A stretch of 64,000 nucleotides of DNA, taken from Phymatolithon calcareum. Lineage: Eukaryota; Rhodophyta; Florideophyceae; Hapalidiales. This document shows, one piece after another, positions 23,105-35,190 of this stretch; position 1 is the stretch's first letter; every line of letters starts with the position of its first letter. The DNA lies in assembly GCA_977006965.1 (NCBI GenBank), contig OZ345362.1, positions 2,959,954 to 3,023,953 of the forward strand. Direction: 5' to 3'. Under the pieces are notes generated by a model. That model was not told the DNA's origin, ran no database searches, and worked only from the letters and a program-made list of their open reading frames with translations. Position numbers and translations under genes: made by a program.

Positions 23105-23542
23105 ATGGAAGCACAGATTACCGTTCCTTTAAGAACCTTGTGGCAGGCTTTCAGCATTGACTTATTGGCAAGGATAAGTTGGTCATCCTATCGCATTCTT
23201 AAGGGAAAAAAACCTAGCATATGTCTCGCGGCGAGAACGAAAATATCTTCGCATCATTATAGGTATGATGCGAAAATTTTACTACAAGTTTTTGAGGATC
23301 CTGAACATACATACGTGGAACTTCTGTCAATCCCTTTGCAGGGCTCTTTTAGCTATTGCCCAGGTCACGGAGCGAGAAGCATCTTCGAAGAGCTTAATAC
23401 TTTTCTTGTGCAGATCGCAAGCGATAACACGTTTTCGTACACAACTTCACGGTTTTCCTCCACAGAAATTTCTACTCATACTGATTGTTTTTACTGCGTT
23501 TCGGAAGATACTCCGAAGAGCACATTTTTCATAACATGCTAA
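23105..23542 (+). CDS. Unrecognised 145-residue frame
   Basis: An ATG at 23105 opens a frame of 145 codons. The last 110 residues have a varied, protein-like composition with several Cys/His (YCPGHG, DCFYCV). No family recognised. A second open frame overlaps it (23265-23534), so coding status is uncertain. Confidence 0.3.
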   Translation: MEAQITVPLRTLWQAFSIDLLARISWSSYRILKGKKPSICLAARTKISSHHYRYDAKILLQVFEDPEHTYVELLSIPLQGSFSYCPGHGARSIFEELNTFLVQIASDNTFSYTTSRFSSTEISTHTDCFYCVSEDTPKSTFFITC

Positions 23543-24185
23543 TGGATGCGTTTGGAGCGAGAAAAAGGGAAGAGCATAGTAATAAATTTTTTGCATTCTT
23601 CAGCATTGTTTTTCATCTCCATTAGGATGGCTGCAGGAGGGCACATCTCACTCACCCTTACACCGTATGCCCCACTGGAAAATGTAACCGATCACTGTGG
23701 TTACGTAGAGGTTTATACGGATAGTACGAAAAGGATTGACTAGCTTTGCCACACGCTAACTATTTTCAATTTTCCTTGAACAGCAAGACCGCATTGCCAA
23801 TTTAAGATTACTCTTTTCGTTGCAAACATTTGCTTCCACTTCAATAAGAATAGTGAATACACATACTATGCAAGTATGTTTCAAATGTAGCTGGTGAAAC
23901 GTTTCAGTTGTGGGCCTTGCCTTTGTATATTGAAAGTGCGTCTAATATCTCTGTTTCATATCTCTCTTACATAATTCAAAATCTCTTTCTGTTGGTAAAA
24001 ATCAATCATCCTCTCTGTGATAATATATAATCGCGTACACTCTCGTTTATGATCAACAGAAACAAGCCGCCGCTTACCATGAATGTGAACAGCCGTCTAG
24101 AAGCTAAATTGTCTGCATTTCAGAGATCATTCAAGCGGGAAGGTGAGCAAATGTCTTGCTTATCAAGTCTCAATGTTTCCATGTG
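23543..24185. other. No gene recognised
   Basis: AT-rich, short frames only. Confidence 0.4.
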
Positions 24186-24734
24186 CTACGAATCCATGCA
24201 AATGATAAAAGATATTTTCATCTTCTGTGAAGAGGATGAATTCTCCACGCTGGAGATCTGAGCGCTACTAATAGGATTTCTTTTAAGCAGGCCATCAACA
24301 TCCCGACGAAGCTGGTCACATTCGTACTTTGCGTTCCTAATTCCTTCTACAGTTGATCGAATGTGTTCGGAAAGGCGATCACGATGTTCGGCAATATTTA
24401 TAATCATGTCCGCTTGCTCAACGTTCAAAATGTGTTCGTATACTTGAGTACAAGCAGCAGAGAGGCGATTTCTGAGAAAGCGACGCTGATACTTTCCTAT
24501 CATGCTTCCAACGTACACACGTGTGCATGCATGCAACGACAAAATGTGAGCAAATCTCGAAACCGTTTTCATAGGAAAGCGGCTACAACGCTTGTGGCTG
24601 TTCTGCGATCCGGACCCAACACGAAAGCTCCTTGACCGCTCACAATGCACCGCCATTATCGTATTCTCGAATTTCATTGACGGCTGCGATCCTCTGTTAT
24701 GAGATGAGCAATAATCTGTCACTTGTTGTTCCAT
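24186..24734 (-). CDS. Unrecognised minus-strand frame, helical C-terminal half
   Basis: The frame starts at ATG 24734 (24732-24734 on the plus strand) and runs 182 codons to 24186. The second half is rich in Glu, Arg, Asp and Leu in a pattern fitting a coiled coil (about residues 100-160). The first half is basic with several Ser and Cys. No family recognised; length and composition make it one of the better unassigned frames here. Confidence 0.35.
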   Translation of the reverse strand: MEQQVTDYCSSHNRGSQPSMKFENTIMAVHCERSRSFRVGSGSQNSHKRCSRFPMKTVSRFAHILSLHACTRVYVGSMIGKYQRRFLRNRLSAACTQVYEHILNVEQADMIINIAEHRDRLSEHIRSTVEGIRNAKYECDQLRRDVDGLLKRNPISSAQISSVENSSSSQKMKISFIICMDS

Positions 24735-24740
24735 TTCCAA

Positions 24741-27669
24741 TGTGTCGCAGAGCGTGCGAAGCGTTAATGCACGTGTCGAATAAATGGAGGGGAAAGCTCG
24801 TGTCGGACACGAAAGAAGAACTGAGGGGAATGCAATTGATCAAAGTTCTTGGCAAAGCAAGACCTGAAAAGGGCGATCGGTTGAGGAAAAGACGCGCGGG
24901 GGAAGGGCGGCAACAGAACTTTATCTTTTTATATGTTGATGAGTTTATAGGACTTACTTGCGCGTCGGATCATTGCAGCATCAACGAATATACGGAACCA
25001 ACATGATGATGATGATGCTGATTGTGTATACTCGTTTTGTGCTCAATAATTACTGACTGGGTTCTAACTTTGCGTTTCTTTCCCTTGGATGGCTTGCGCA
25101 CCTTTTACAGGTTTACCCCAATGGAAAGATGCACGGTTTATCTTTTTCTTCACCGCCATTTTTACATCGTGAGGGTGTGGGCGACCCGGACGGCGTTCTG
25201 GTACTATGCGAAAGTAAGTTGGTTCTACTGGTGGTCGACGACGACGGGTGCGTGCCACGCACTGTCGCCACTTTTGCCTTCCGCTCTGCATGGGTATGTG
25301 TCTATGATGGATACCACCGTGAAAGTGGACGCGACACGCCCGTGTCGTTACATCGCTGGTGACAATTAATACCAGGGTTCAGGACGTGAAATAGGCCTGG
25401 GCGAAAACAAAAAAGTCGTGTTTGTGCTTTGGCTTGCGCATGTGAGCGTGAAAGATGTTGTTGCGTGTTTTTGGTTTACAGATGGGCGCGATGTGGAGGG
25501 CGAAGCGGTGCGGAAGCTTGTGGCCAATGATTGCAGCATGCTATAGTTACAATTTTGAGGAGAGACAACGAACGAACGAACGATGCTAGGCGTTGTGAAG
25601 CCGAATGTCGAATTTGACGATGACTCTGTGACGGGTCACATGCGTACAGTGCGGGTGTGGAAATTTAAAGAACAGAAATACGTCTTTGAGAAGGGCAGGG
25701 AGTGTGAATAGGGGAGAAGCACGGAAAATGAAACATAAAAATTTTATGCAATTGGAGAACGCTGCAATTGTTGTCACGGGAGGCGAGGCGAGAAAGAGGG
25801 CGATGTTGGACATGGAAATTACCACCCCACCAGAGATTAGCTATGGAACTGGCTTGGCAACCGCATGATGTGCCAAGTGCTCATTCAGTGCGTCACTCCA
25901 TCACCGGAATCACTCTTCACCGATGTGCCCTTTAATACCACTGAAAGATCTATCGATAGAGTACAGTAGAATGGACGAAACTTTGACCCTTGAAACTTTG
26001 CTAACCACACTTTAGGGAAATGCGGAGTACAATTAGCACTATCATAGCTTACAATATTTCGTTCAATCTGCTGTATGAAACACAGAGAAAGATTTATTTC
26101 GCAGAAATTCGATTGTAGAGCCATATGAGGATTTGTGAATCGGCGAACAACTTGCACAACCGCTCGCACTCGTCCACGTCCCATACTGCACTCGGATGCA
26201 TCCCTGATGCGCATTACGTTATTAAACCGATTCTATTACAGTGCCTAGGACCCACCGTTTCAGGGGAAGGCGACAATTGCTGCTTCTACGAATTCTGGAA
26301 CACCCTTCGTTACACGTCTGTTACTGCGTTCTCAGCCAATTTGGCGATTCCGTGTAGGCCAATAATATGATCGGAGCTCGAAAAAAATCATAAACTGTCT
26401 GCCAATAAGTTCAAATATATTTTCAAAAGATTGGATTATTCAAGACGAAAGTTTTGGGAGCGCCAGCTATGACGGCGAAAGAAACGGATGTGAGGTGTTA
26501 TTTTCAAAGGATGTGATATTTGCAAGCATGCATATTCCCTGCGCAGAGAGAGCGAAGATCCAATTCTAACTTATCTACCAGTAAAAATCTTTGATGCAGT
26601 GCCAAGTGTTCCTCTCTCGCTATGAAAAATATAAAAACTTGTGAAACAACTTTCGGCGTCCCTAATTTTATGCGAAGCATACCTGAAATCGTTTCACAGC
26701 TGTTATGATTTCGGGCTTCCAGGGGATTCTCTCTATTGGCTAATGTGCTTGCTGAACCTATGGGGTGTTCTTATTGGCGAGAAGGGGAAGGAGGAAAGAA
26801 AGAAGACGCACACTGGAGCTCCAGCGCAGATCGTGAGTTATTATCCGGAGATGGTTTGATATTACCTCATGACTTCAGCTGTCTAGGCTTTGGAGAATTG
26901 ATGCAGTTGCATAAAAAGCTCGAAATGTACCGACAACTTGCATTTGGCGCAGCGTGATTGTCGCAAATCCAAAGGAGAGACGGGAGAGTGGATCGCAGTG
27001 GAAATGGAAAATGAGGTCCAAGTTTGCTTGGCGACATACCATTACCGGAAAAGTACGAGAACTACATTCTGGTATGCGTCAATGAGCAGATGGGGACGGT
27101 GAACCTGAAACAATTTCTGCTTGTTCTGCGAGCGGCAAGGCGAAAAGCGTATTATTCAAATCAACCGTTTGTGGAAGTTTTTACTGTTTTCACAGATGAG
27201 AAATTTCAAGATCTCTCCGAACTGGACAGCCCAATCTTGTGCAGGTTAGCTCCCTGATTTCAGAAGTCGGTCTTCCTCGGCTTTGCACACCTCTCGCATG
27301 ACTTCATCAGGGAAGCACTCTTCGTCGTCATCATCTGGTTCGAAAGGGGTGATCATCAGCTCCGAACCGGTATCGGACCAGGCTCTTCTGCTGGTGCTGT
27401 GGAAACCTAAATCTTCCTTTCGAGGAGTTTATAACACCGCAAACATGCCTTTCCGTTGCGGACAATTTCTTCTGAAGCTTCTTCGCGACTGCAGTCGCTA
27501 TTTAAGTCCGCTATTGCGCTTGGACTGCTTTTGAATGCGGTTCATGCACCTTCAATCCCTTCGGGGTCCGTCGGCTTCTCCTGGAGCGCGTGCTCGCCGC
27601 TTCGAAACTACCCAACAGAAACAAGTTCCTCTGCGTCTTGATATGCGTCGCGTTTAAGATCTCGTGCAA
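24741..27669. other. No gene recognised
   Basis: Many frames of 60-115 codons overlap, none with a domain I can name. The plus frame 27024-27257 (76 residues, ending CRLAP) and the minus frame 25885-26214 look protein-like, but support is weak. A short (ATG)n run occurs near 25003-25018. Confidence 0.35.
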
Positions 27670-28165
27670 TCTCTTCTTGCCATATTGTTCTGCGCATGTA
27701 CAGAACCGTCGAGTTCACTTTGGATCTCGCGGTGGCCTACTTTTGAGCAAGTTACAGTGTGTTTCACTTGCAGGCATCGGATTTGCGAGTGCTGGTTAGC
27801 CGGCAACGGTTTCTACGGGTATGGCAAATGGGACAATTACGAATAATTCGTAATAGAACAAATATTGTTCTGCGCATGTACAGAACCGTCGAGTTTAGAA
27901 CCGTCGAGAACAAATATTGTTCTGCGCATGTACAGAACCGTCGAGTTCACTTTGGATCTCGCGGTGGCCTACTTTTGAGCAAGTTACAGTGTGTTTCACT
28001 TGCAGGCATCGGATTTGCGAGTGCTGGTTGCCGGCACCGGTTTCTACGGGTATGGCGAATGGGACTATTACGAATAATTCGTAATAGAGCAAATATTGTT
28101 CTGCGCATGTACAGAAACGTCGAGTTCACTTTGGATCTCGCCGGGGCCTACTTTTAATCAAGACC
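27670..28165 (+). repeat. ~190-bp tandem repeat before the membrane-protein gene
   Basis: GTTCTGCGCATGTACAGAAC occurs at about 27689, 27869, 27919 and, with one change, 28097. Each is followed by CGTCGAG, usually with TTCACTTTGGATCTCGC and, in two full units, TTTCACTTGCAGGCATCGG and TTTCTACGGGTATGG. The GTTCTG...CAGAAC block and TTACGAATAATTCGTAA (27836, 28069) are palindromes. The array ends about 130 bp before the start of the intact gene at 28291, so it may carry its upstream control sites. That role is inferred from position only. Confidence 0.85.
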
Positions 28166-28290
28166 GTGGTGCGCCATTTTGAAAAAAGCCGCAACTCAGA
28201 AGACCTCCTACTCGGCCTATTGTCAGCACAGAATACCGGTTCGCACAAAGTTTTTCAGCTCGTCAAATAACTCCATCCACATCACACACA

Positions 28291-29298
28291 ATGCCCGATC
28301 ACTTCACAGCCGATGTAGAGGATCCTATTCTCCAGGAGCGCAGAGCCAGTGACCTCCGTGAGTTCGTTGAAGCCGGCTTCCTCGTGGCAATGTGGTCAAT
28401 TCTCGTGGCAAATGATGGTGTCGTTCATTTCATTCAGCATGTTGGCCCTTCCGTACCTGCCCTCTTCGTCTGCGCGGGACCTAACCGATTTGGAACGAAA
28501 TTTCTTGGTGATCTCTTTGAGGTCATTGTCGGGCTCCTCGGTCTCTGCGTCGGCCTCGGAGCCGCTGTGTTAGGTGTCTACAATAGAGCTCTCACTGTCA
28601 CACTCATCACAAGCAAATTCGCTCTTGTTTGGTATGTCTTCTTTGACTCTGTCTTCCTCATTCCTGCCTTCACTGTCTCCAAAATTACCTCGCCCATGAT
28701 CCCGGGCCTCTCAGTGGGCGCCTCCCGATTCATCGGTGTCATGGGTATCATGGCCTCAATCGCTTTCTGGCTCGCTCTGCAGGGTGGGCAGTTCGTCTTA
28801 ATGGCACGCCTTGTTGCGTTCAGCACTGAGCGTGATTTCCTGAAGCAACGCTCGTGTGCCAAGATGCACGCCATTTTCTGGAACCTGAACCTCGCCCTCG
28901 CCGGACTTTGGGCCATCCTTACTGCGTGCGTCGTCATCGCTGGTACTAATGCCGGACTCACATCAGCACCGATCATGGCACCCTCGAGTATCGATCGTAT
29001 ATCAGTTGACCTTCTCACCACCGGGCTGATCATGTTTCTTTGGCCACTGCTTGGTATTATGATTTCGATTTCTGGACCCATGGAAATGGTTCGTCTGTAC
29101 GCTGCGGCCTCCTTCTCCTTATTTTTGGTCGTGTACTTGCGCTACGCAATCGTTCAGCTTGGATTCATTGCAGCTGCTCCTCATGCTATTGGGCCAGCTG
29201 CTGGCGCATCTCTTCATAACGGTATCATAATGATGCTCACCTTCCTTGGTCCGTACTTCATGTTGAAGCAGGCACAAGAGGACACATTCATTGAATGA
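28291..29298 (+). CDS. Multi-pass membrane protein, function unknown
   Basis: ATG at 28291 opens a clean frame of 335 codons ending TGA at 29296-29298. About eight hydrophobic stretches are visible, near residues 28-45, 73-98, 105-130, 143-168, 192-218, 237-258, 268-295 and 305-325. They are separated by short polar loops, and the N-terminus is acidic without a signal peptide. Third-position base use is C-rich and unlike the surrounding relics, which supports real, selected coding sequence. The start context ACACACAATGCC is clean and no closer ATG lies upstream. I do not recognise the family; a transporter or other integral membrane role is likely. It is the only unbroken ordinary gene I can see in the window. 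Confidence 0.85.
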   Translation: MPDHFTADVEDPILQERRASDLREFVEAGFLVAMWSILVANDGVVHFIQHVGPSVPALFVCAGPNRFGTKFLGDLFEVIVGLLGLCVGLGAAVLGVYNRALTVTLITSKFALVWYVFFDSVFLIPAFTVSKITSPMIPGLSVGASRFIGVMGIMASIAFWLALQGGQFVLMARLVAFSTERDFLKQRSCAKMHAIFWNLNLALAGLWAILTACVVIAGTNAGLTSAPIMAPSSIDRISVDLLTTGLIMFLWPLLGIMISISGPMEMVRLYAAASFSLFLVVYLRYAIVQLGFIAAAPHAIGPAAGASLHNGIIMMLTFLGPYFMLKQAQEDTFIE

Positions 29299-31637
29299 TG
29301 TCATATTGAAAAATGAGTTAATTTTTAGCGGGAGTAGGATTTACATTTCCAACTTTGGAAGCTGTGCAGTATCTGTAAATTTATATTTGTAAAGAAGGGG
29401 AAATTTGTAAAATGACCACATAGTTTGCCCTATTTTGTAAATGACCGCCATGCACGGGTGTAGCTATGATCCCATAGCGTGCAAGCTGCGGTCTAGCTCG
29501 CTAGCGATAGAATAGAGTGGAAGAAACTTAGAACCTCAAAGCGTTGATAGACCCGCTAGGGGAAAAACACAATGAATGAATGATCCTGTAGTTCCTGTTG
29601 AGGCCATACGCATGCGGACAGCTTTTCTGGTCCGTTAAGGCCAATGAATGGTTATATGTTCACGTGTTGCATTTACGGTTAATTTTGTTCTCAGAACAGA
29701 TCTGGTCCCGGGAGAAAGAAAAAAGGACAGTGAAAACACTATCTTTCTACCCTTTTCAGTTACTCTACACCACTTGTCGAAGTATTGTAGTTAATTTTAA
29801 CGGTGGCAGGCTACCCAATTAGAGGTTGAATAACCGTTATTCCTACTTCAGTTCTATATCTTATTCAGTATAGTCGAGGGTGAAAACATGTTTTCTTTTT
29901 AGGCGTCTAAGTATTCGAGCAGAGGGAAATCTCCTATTCAATTCTTCGGACAAAGTGCGTGTCTAAACGAAACACCGGCAAATACGACACCTTTTAGAAA
30001 TTCTATATCTATCCTATTCTTGGCGTAGTTCCTAAGAAGCAAGAGAATGAGAGATAGCCGTCTCGCATCGGACAGATGAGGCGTCATCATTAGAAAGAAA
30101 ATCAATTGCAGTCGAATAACACAGATGGAAGCCGTCTCAAGTATATCGCGCCCAATCTCCATTCGTCCATATGTCTCAAAGCCCTGTCAAAAACAAATAC
30201 GCAATCCGTGCGATCGCAGATGGGAAGGTGGGTGGGAAGAATGGAAAGCCCTGCAGAACAAAGAGTTGACGGTAGCGACGCAGATGCGCTTGTGGGAGAC
30301 CTCCATCAAGTCGTTACGTCGCTGCGAAGAGACAGACACTGTCACCGGCACGGTGACGGGTATGGCACCGGAAGAAACGGACGCTGCAGCTCGGTGGTAC
30401 TAACCGTCGCTTCTTGTGGCCGAAGATTGTCGCTGTTGTCGAATCATGAGGCACATGTGGCAGGAGCGTTTGATTCGCCTCTCCGGTCCGTTCGGCGTAT
30501 GCAGGGACCGGTGCGTCCGACCTCGCGTGCCTAGCAACCGCAATAATGCCTTCAGAAAATACGTCACCTTGTCGCCGCCTCGCAACTCTAGATCCTAGAG
30601 CGTCGCCGACTAAATCGCGGCATCGAACGGCATTGAAAATATTGTCTTCACTCCTAATACTTGAATCAAGTAAATGATATCAATCGCCCAAGCGACTTCC
30701 TTCCTTCATAGCTTGTCGATATTGGCTTGAACAGCAATTTCTTCATAGTAGACGAACACCATTTTCCCAATCGACCAAGCTCGCCTTCCAGAAGTGACGG
30801 ATTCCGTTTAAATCTTCCAATGAGCCATCAGTTTCTCATGGCTATTGTAGCCTGGTTTTTGATTCTCATTGAGTCTTTCCGCAATAAGAAAGACAGAAAG
30901 ATTATTTGCATCGATAGCTCTACAATGAACTCTGAAGTGAACTGCAATGCTATAACGCAGTGCTTGCTGCGGACTGTCCCGAAGACTTGATTTTTAGCGC
31001 GATAGTGCTTCGTTCCACGTCAGCTAGCAAGTGTTCGTCCCAATTCAATTTTTCGCTCTTGTTTCCAGTGGAACAGGGAGGCAATCAAGAGCAAGAGGAT
31101 TTCTCGTAAGCAATAGAAATTGCAATTGAGGTACTTCTGGCAATACCAATTGCAGTTACGATTCTGCGAGCTCTATTAGCCGCAAAATAGCTTTGCCAGT
31201 TTAATCTAAAGCTCACTGCCAGCTAAAAGTAAACCGCAAAGCTCCAATTTGCACTGCAATTGGAAACTACCGTCCAACTAGAAGTGCACCAGCTAAACCT
31301 CCATACCATAAAATCTATTTTATAGAAAACTGCAATTCGTTGTGACTAATTGCAATAAAATTGAATTGGGACGATCTCTCCAGCTAGTCGTGCTCTCCGT
31401 GCGGAGTCATAAACTTTACCGCAATTTATCGATGACGGCAAGTCCAGCACAAATTTCTGAAGGCACTGTCTTCGCGTCTAAGTCTATTCCAAAGTCAACT
31501 TTGACCACCCGTGGTACACTTAATGGATAGATCTTTGCCATTTATAGCAGCACAAAATCGCGTTCGATAGCTATTTTGTCACTCAAAATGGGCTCATTCA
31601 ACCAAGAGTCTCAATGTGGATTTCGAATCCATGGCGC
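29299..31637. other. No gene recognised
   Basis: Frames such as 30125-30403 (ATG start, 92 residues) are short and unrecognised. From about 30990 to 31560 the sequence repeats AATTGCA-like words many times (ATTGCAATTG, CAATTGCAG, TTTGCACTGCAATTGG), giving a low-complexity patch. Confidence 0.4.
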
Positions 31638-31692
31638 CACGACGGCTTATTATACCTTGGTTTATTAACAAACCACAGTATAAGCCGTCGTG
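31638..31692. repeat. 54-bp hairpin, arm ACGACGGCTTAT
   Basis: CACGACGGCTTATTATA at the left pairs with TATAAGCCGTCGTG at the right around TTGGTTTATTAACAAACCA, itself palindromic. It looks like a minimal foldback element. Confidence 0.8.
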
Positions 31693-32035
31693 TAAGCAAG
31701 TTGTCGAGCCCCAACGGCCCTCTTAGATTTCATTTTGCCAATAAAACAGGACTAACCTAAATTTCGGACAGGACTCTAAGTCGGCGGACATCATAAAACC
31801 TCAAAGAATTATTTCATTTCCAAAGTTTCATCCTATCCAGAGCCAAATATCAGCAGAACGGCTCCATTGAAAAGACTAGCGCTTCCAAACTATTGAGAAA
31901 ATTTAAAAACAAATGAGACAATTGAATGCATAGCTGGCGAATTGATAATCTACCAACTCGTTTGTATTCGTTACTCTAATTTATTTGTTTTGGCGGGAAG
32001 GTGCATAAATTATAATTCGAAATAGTTTTGCCGCT

Positions 32036-32389
32036 ATGTCATGCGCCCGATGCGACGATCTCTGCTCTCTAACCATGGCTCCATGCCGTGTTCCACGAAC
32101 GGCCGCGGCGCGGCTCACGGCTGACGTTGTTGATGTTCGTAATGGCGTGACAATGCGCTGTGCCGCAATACGGTTTCACGTGCCGAAGTCCACGCTGTGC
32201 GATGCGGTCGCAATCTCGCCCGCAGGTGATGCCGAAATCTTGAAGCCTAAGACTCTAGGTCGTCCTCTCGCTCTATCTCCACCTGGAAGATGGGGAAATA
32301 ACGATTTTCTCATTTTTTCGTTCTTCCTTAAATTCTCAAAAATAAAACTACTCTTTTCTAATCAATTAATCAACATTTACAAGCATTAA
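32036..32389 (+). pseudogene. Psq/CENP-B-type helix-turn-helix relic (pogo-like transposase start)
   Basis: The frame reads VTMRCAAIRFHVPKSTLCDA at about 32138-32197, then GRPLALSP near 32257-32280. This resembles the psq helix-turn-helix (an AA..F.IPKSTL pattern) followed by the GRPxxLSP linker of pogo/Tigger transposases. The catalytic part is missing: after residue 90 the frame runs into AT-rich sequence. It is a 5' remnant. Confidence 0.55.
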
Positions 32390-32408
32390 AGGAATAAATA
32401 AAGATGGA

Positions 32409-33350
32409 TCAGAATTCAACAGATAACAAAAGCTCAAACCGTATCGCGAGCTGAGTAATATTGGCTACAGCATGAAAGCAGGGGGAGTGCAACGCACGGT
32501 TATGCCGGAATTTTTCTCGGACTACAGCAAACTGTTTGAACCTCTTGTTCACAGTCTCATGACGCCCACGCAGGTTCGAATGAATTTTTTTATACGTGGG
32601 GAAGTCAAAAGGTGTCAAACACAGAGTATGTTTCCTTTGTCCGCAATCACTCTCTCACCTATATCCAGAGCGTTTTTTAAACCTTTGCAGAAAATGGAAA
32701 TATCCATATTTGAGCCGCACGCAAAAAGCACCATTGACAGACACAATATTTTCACCTTCCAGTGTTAGTGGGATTTCATAACTCACTCCTGTGCTATTCA
32801 GTTTGTGCGAAAACCATTTCGGACTGAACGGAGATGGTTCGTTGATAGGGCAGTCAGTCCTGTCAACGGATACGTAGCAGCCGTAGTACGATTTGTGAGA
32901 CAAGCGGCTCTGCCAGCAAATCTAATCAATCGCAAACAAGGGAAAGTATTTAGGTTAGATTGAACTTGGTAAGAACTGTGCCCTTTGTGATGAGAAATTT
33001 GAACGTACAACCGGTAGATCAGCAATGAGCTCGATATAATCCAGCACCATTTACGAAACGTTTTTTCATCGACGTTGCATGACATGGCATTTACGTGCTC
33101 TGTACGATATGTTTTCAAAAATTAAAGTGCACAGAGAGGATAAATTGGCCGGCCAGATGGAGCAGAGGTGATTCGCTCCCATAATATTGAACAAACAGAA
33201 GGGGAAGTTCCAAAGTGAGCCCTGTGCCGCCTGCGCCACGTGCTGGTTTCTGTCACCACCGTCTGCGAAAGTGATGCCGCAAGAAGGTCAAATTTTACAG
33301 AGCAAACGGCCATGTTTTGCCAAGATCGTTTGGCTTCTTTGTACATAGCA
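32409..33350 (-). pseudogene. Harbinger/IS5-type (DDE_Tnp_4) transposase relic
   Basis: Minus-strand pieces keep family order. TFRKWCW lies at about 33040-33060. SVDRTDCPINEPSPFSPKWF follows near 32810-32870, where the SVDGTD-like segment carries the first catalytic Asp, then SHKLNSTGVSYEI. Near 32420-32600 come FPTYKKI, GRHETVNKRFKQF and CFHAVANITQL, the usual end of these transposases. The parts lie in different frames with stops between, so the gene is dead. The family call comes from the order and wording of these motifs. Confidence 0.75.
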
Positions 33351-33719
33351 TATCATGTGAACTCGATAATTATACGCTCTGAAAGACTTGTCCGGTAGAC
33401 GAGATGAAATTGTGAGTTTAATTTTAGTTTGCCCTACGTAACACGATAACTATAGTAATAAGCACGTTAGATTTAACTGTTTTTCAGCACCCGAACTCCA
33501 TCCACTCAAACGCAGTGTACAAAGAATGAACGAATTAAGAAACATGAATCCATCATAATTTTCTTGGTAGCACACTTTTAATACATGATTTCTCGCACGA
33601 AAAACAGTAATGCCATAAACGTGCTTCAAAAACAGATTCCACTGCCCTGTTTAGTGTCAACCACAATCTCGACAGAAGGAATAAAAACCTAACATACAAT
33701 CAACAGGTACTCTGAACGC
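33351..33719. other. AT-rich spacer, nothing recognised
   Basis: No gene or repeat seen between the Harbinger-like and PiggyBac-like relics. Confidence 0.4.
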
Positions 33720-35190
33720 CCTCTTATGGGCTCTCTCGTGCTTGATGTCATTGCGCAAGACCGTGAGCAGAGTGTTTTTGTTCATGGAGTGCCATGGTTC
33801 GAGCGCCAAGTTCTATATCCAACCTTGGGAGGCAGTCCACGTCATTTCTGGAAAGTTCGGACTATAAACGGAGATGTTATATCCGAAAACGATGGCATCG
33901 GGTTCCACACACCGTAAGATTGCTTCATGACGATGTGTCGCCAAATGCACCTGCGAGCAATTGTTGCTTTGGCGTCCGCTAAGATGAAACGAATAGGAAG
34001 AATAGAGAATACTGTGACAGAACTTCTTAAGATTTTCGGAATATTCGTCCTCATGACAAGCTTTGAGTTGGGTGCAAAGAGATTTATGGAAGTCTACCAG
34101 GGAGAACACGTATACCCCCGCTCCTTCATTTTTAAACGCTGGGATGACCAGAGACAGGTTCTCCGAGCACCTCCGGTGCATCGCATTCAGTGTGCAACCA
34201 AGTAAACAAGGCACTATGTCGTCCGCACAGTACCGGTGGGCACTCGTTCAGGACTTTGTCGATGCTATTAATGATCACAAAAAAACTACTGTGTCTCTGT
34301 TAGACCTTGTTTGCTTTGACAAGTTCATATCTCTTTGGTATGGCAACGGAGGACATTGGATTGAAAATAGTTTCTTTCAGCACATCGCCATCCACAGCAA
34401 ACCGGAGAAAAGTTTCGAGTTGCAGAATTCAGCCGAAGGAAGACGTGAGATAATGCTGCATCTTGAGCTGGGACCACAGCAGAGGGTGAGAAGCAAAACG
34501 ATTTGGAAGGTGAAAATGGCCATAGTACAGTTGTACTGCTTCGTCTTGTGGCCCGACAATCTAGTACAAGGTGCCTTGTCCTCCCGGATTCATCGATGTT
34601 TAGTACTCCAAAAGGTACACTTGCTCCAAGGGCGGTGTTGAAACCCGTTTAACTCCCCAAAAGATGGAAAAGTATGTCACATGTGGCATGATGACTATTT
34701 TCAGTGTTCAAAGCAACTGCAGAGTCTGACAAGTCAAGGAATTAACCCTCGTGTTCTCATCATGTAACAGACTTGCTGGCGCCTCAATCAACATATGTTC
34801 CACTTAAACGGGTATAAACTGCTTGCTAAGCATGCTGAATACATCCATGAGCTTCATGTGTTTGATGAGCCTAATAATGAGTAGCTTTCGTTGGCAAGAA
34901 ATGAATAATTCTCATTCCCTCAATTGAGGGCAAATTACCGTCACATAGACACTAGGGACATTGACCGTCGGAATGGGGTCAATCGATAATATATTTGGGT
35001 TATACGTGCTTGACGAACTTCATCGATGGATGAGCTCCGCGCCCTTTATAGTATTTTTGGGGAGCGCAAGGAATACGATGATAATAACTAAGCTTACGTG
35101 GTTTTATTGAAACTGTTTAGTTGTTTATTTCAAAGCCCTCATTGACAATCCTAAGACTGTACGGGAGCAGCTTTTCGTAACTTGTTCATT
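33720..35190 (+). pseudogene. PiggyBac-like (DDE_Tnp_1_7) transposase relic
   Basis: Plus-strand frames at 33927-34205 and 34063-34641 overlap and together follow the family: LKIFGIFVLMTSFELGAKR, PAPSFLNAGMTRDRFSEHLR, SSAQYRWALVQDFVDAINDH, then LVCFDKFISLWYGNGGHWIE (34303-34362). In active members this last region holds the first catalytic Asp in a DES/DE context. Here the Asp remains but its neighbours are changed (CFDKF). Downstream to about 35190 weak matches continue through several stops and frame changes. The gene has at least one frameshift (about 34080-34200) and many lost residues. Confidence 0.75.
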
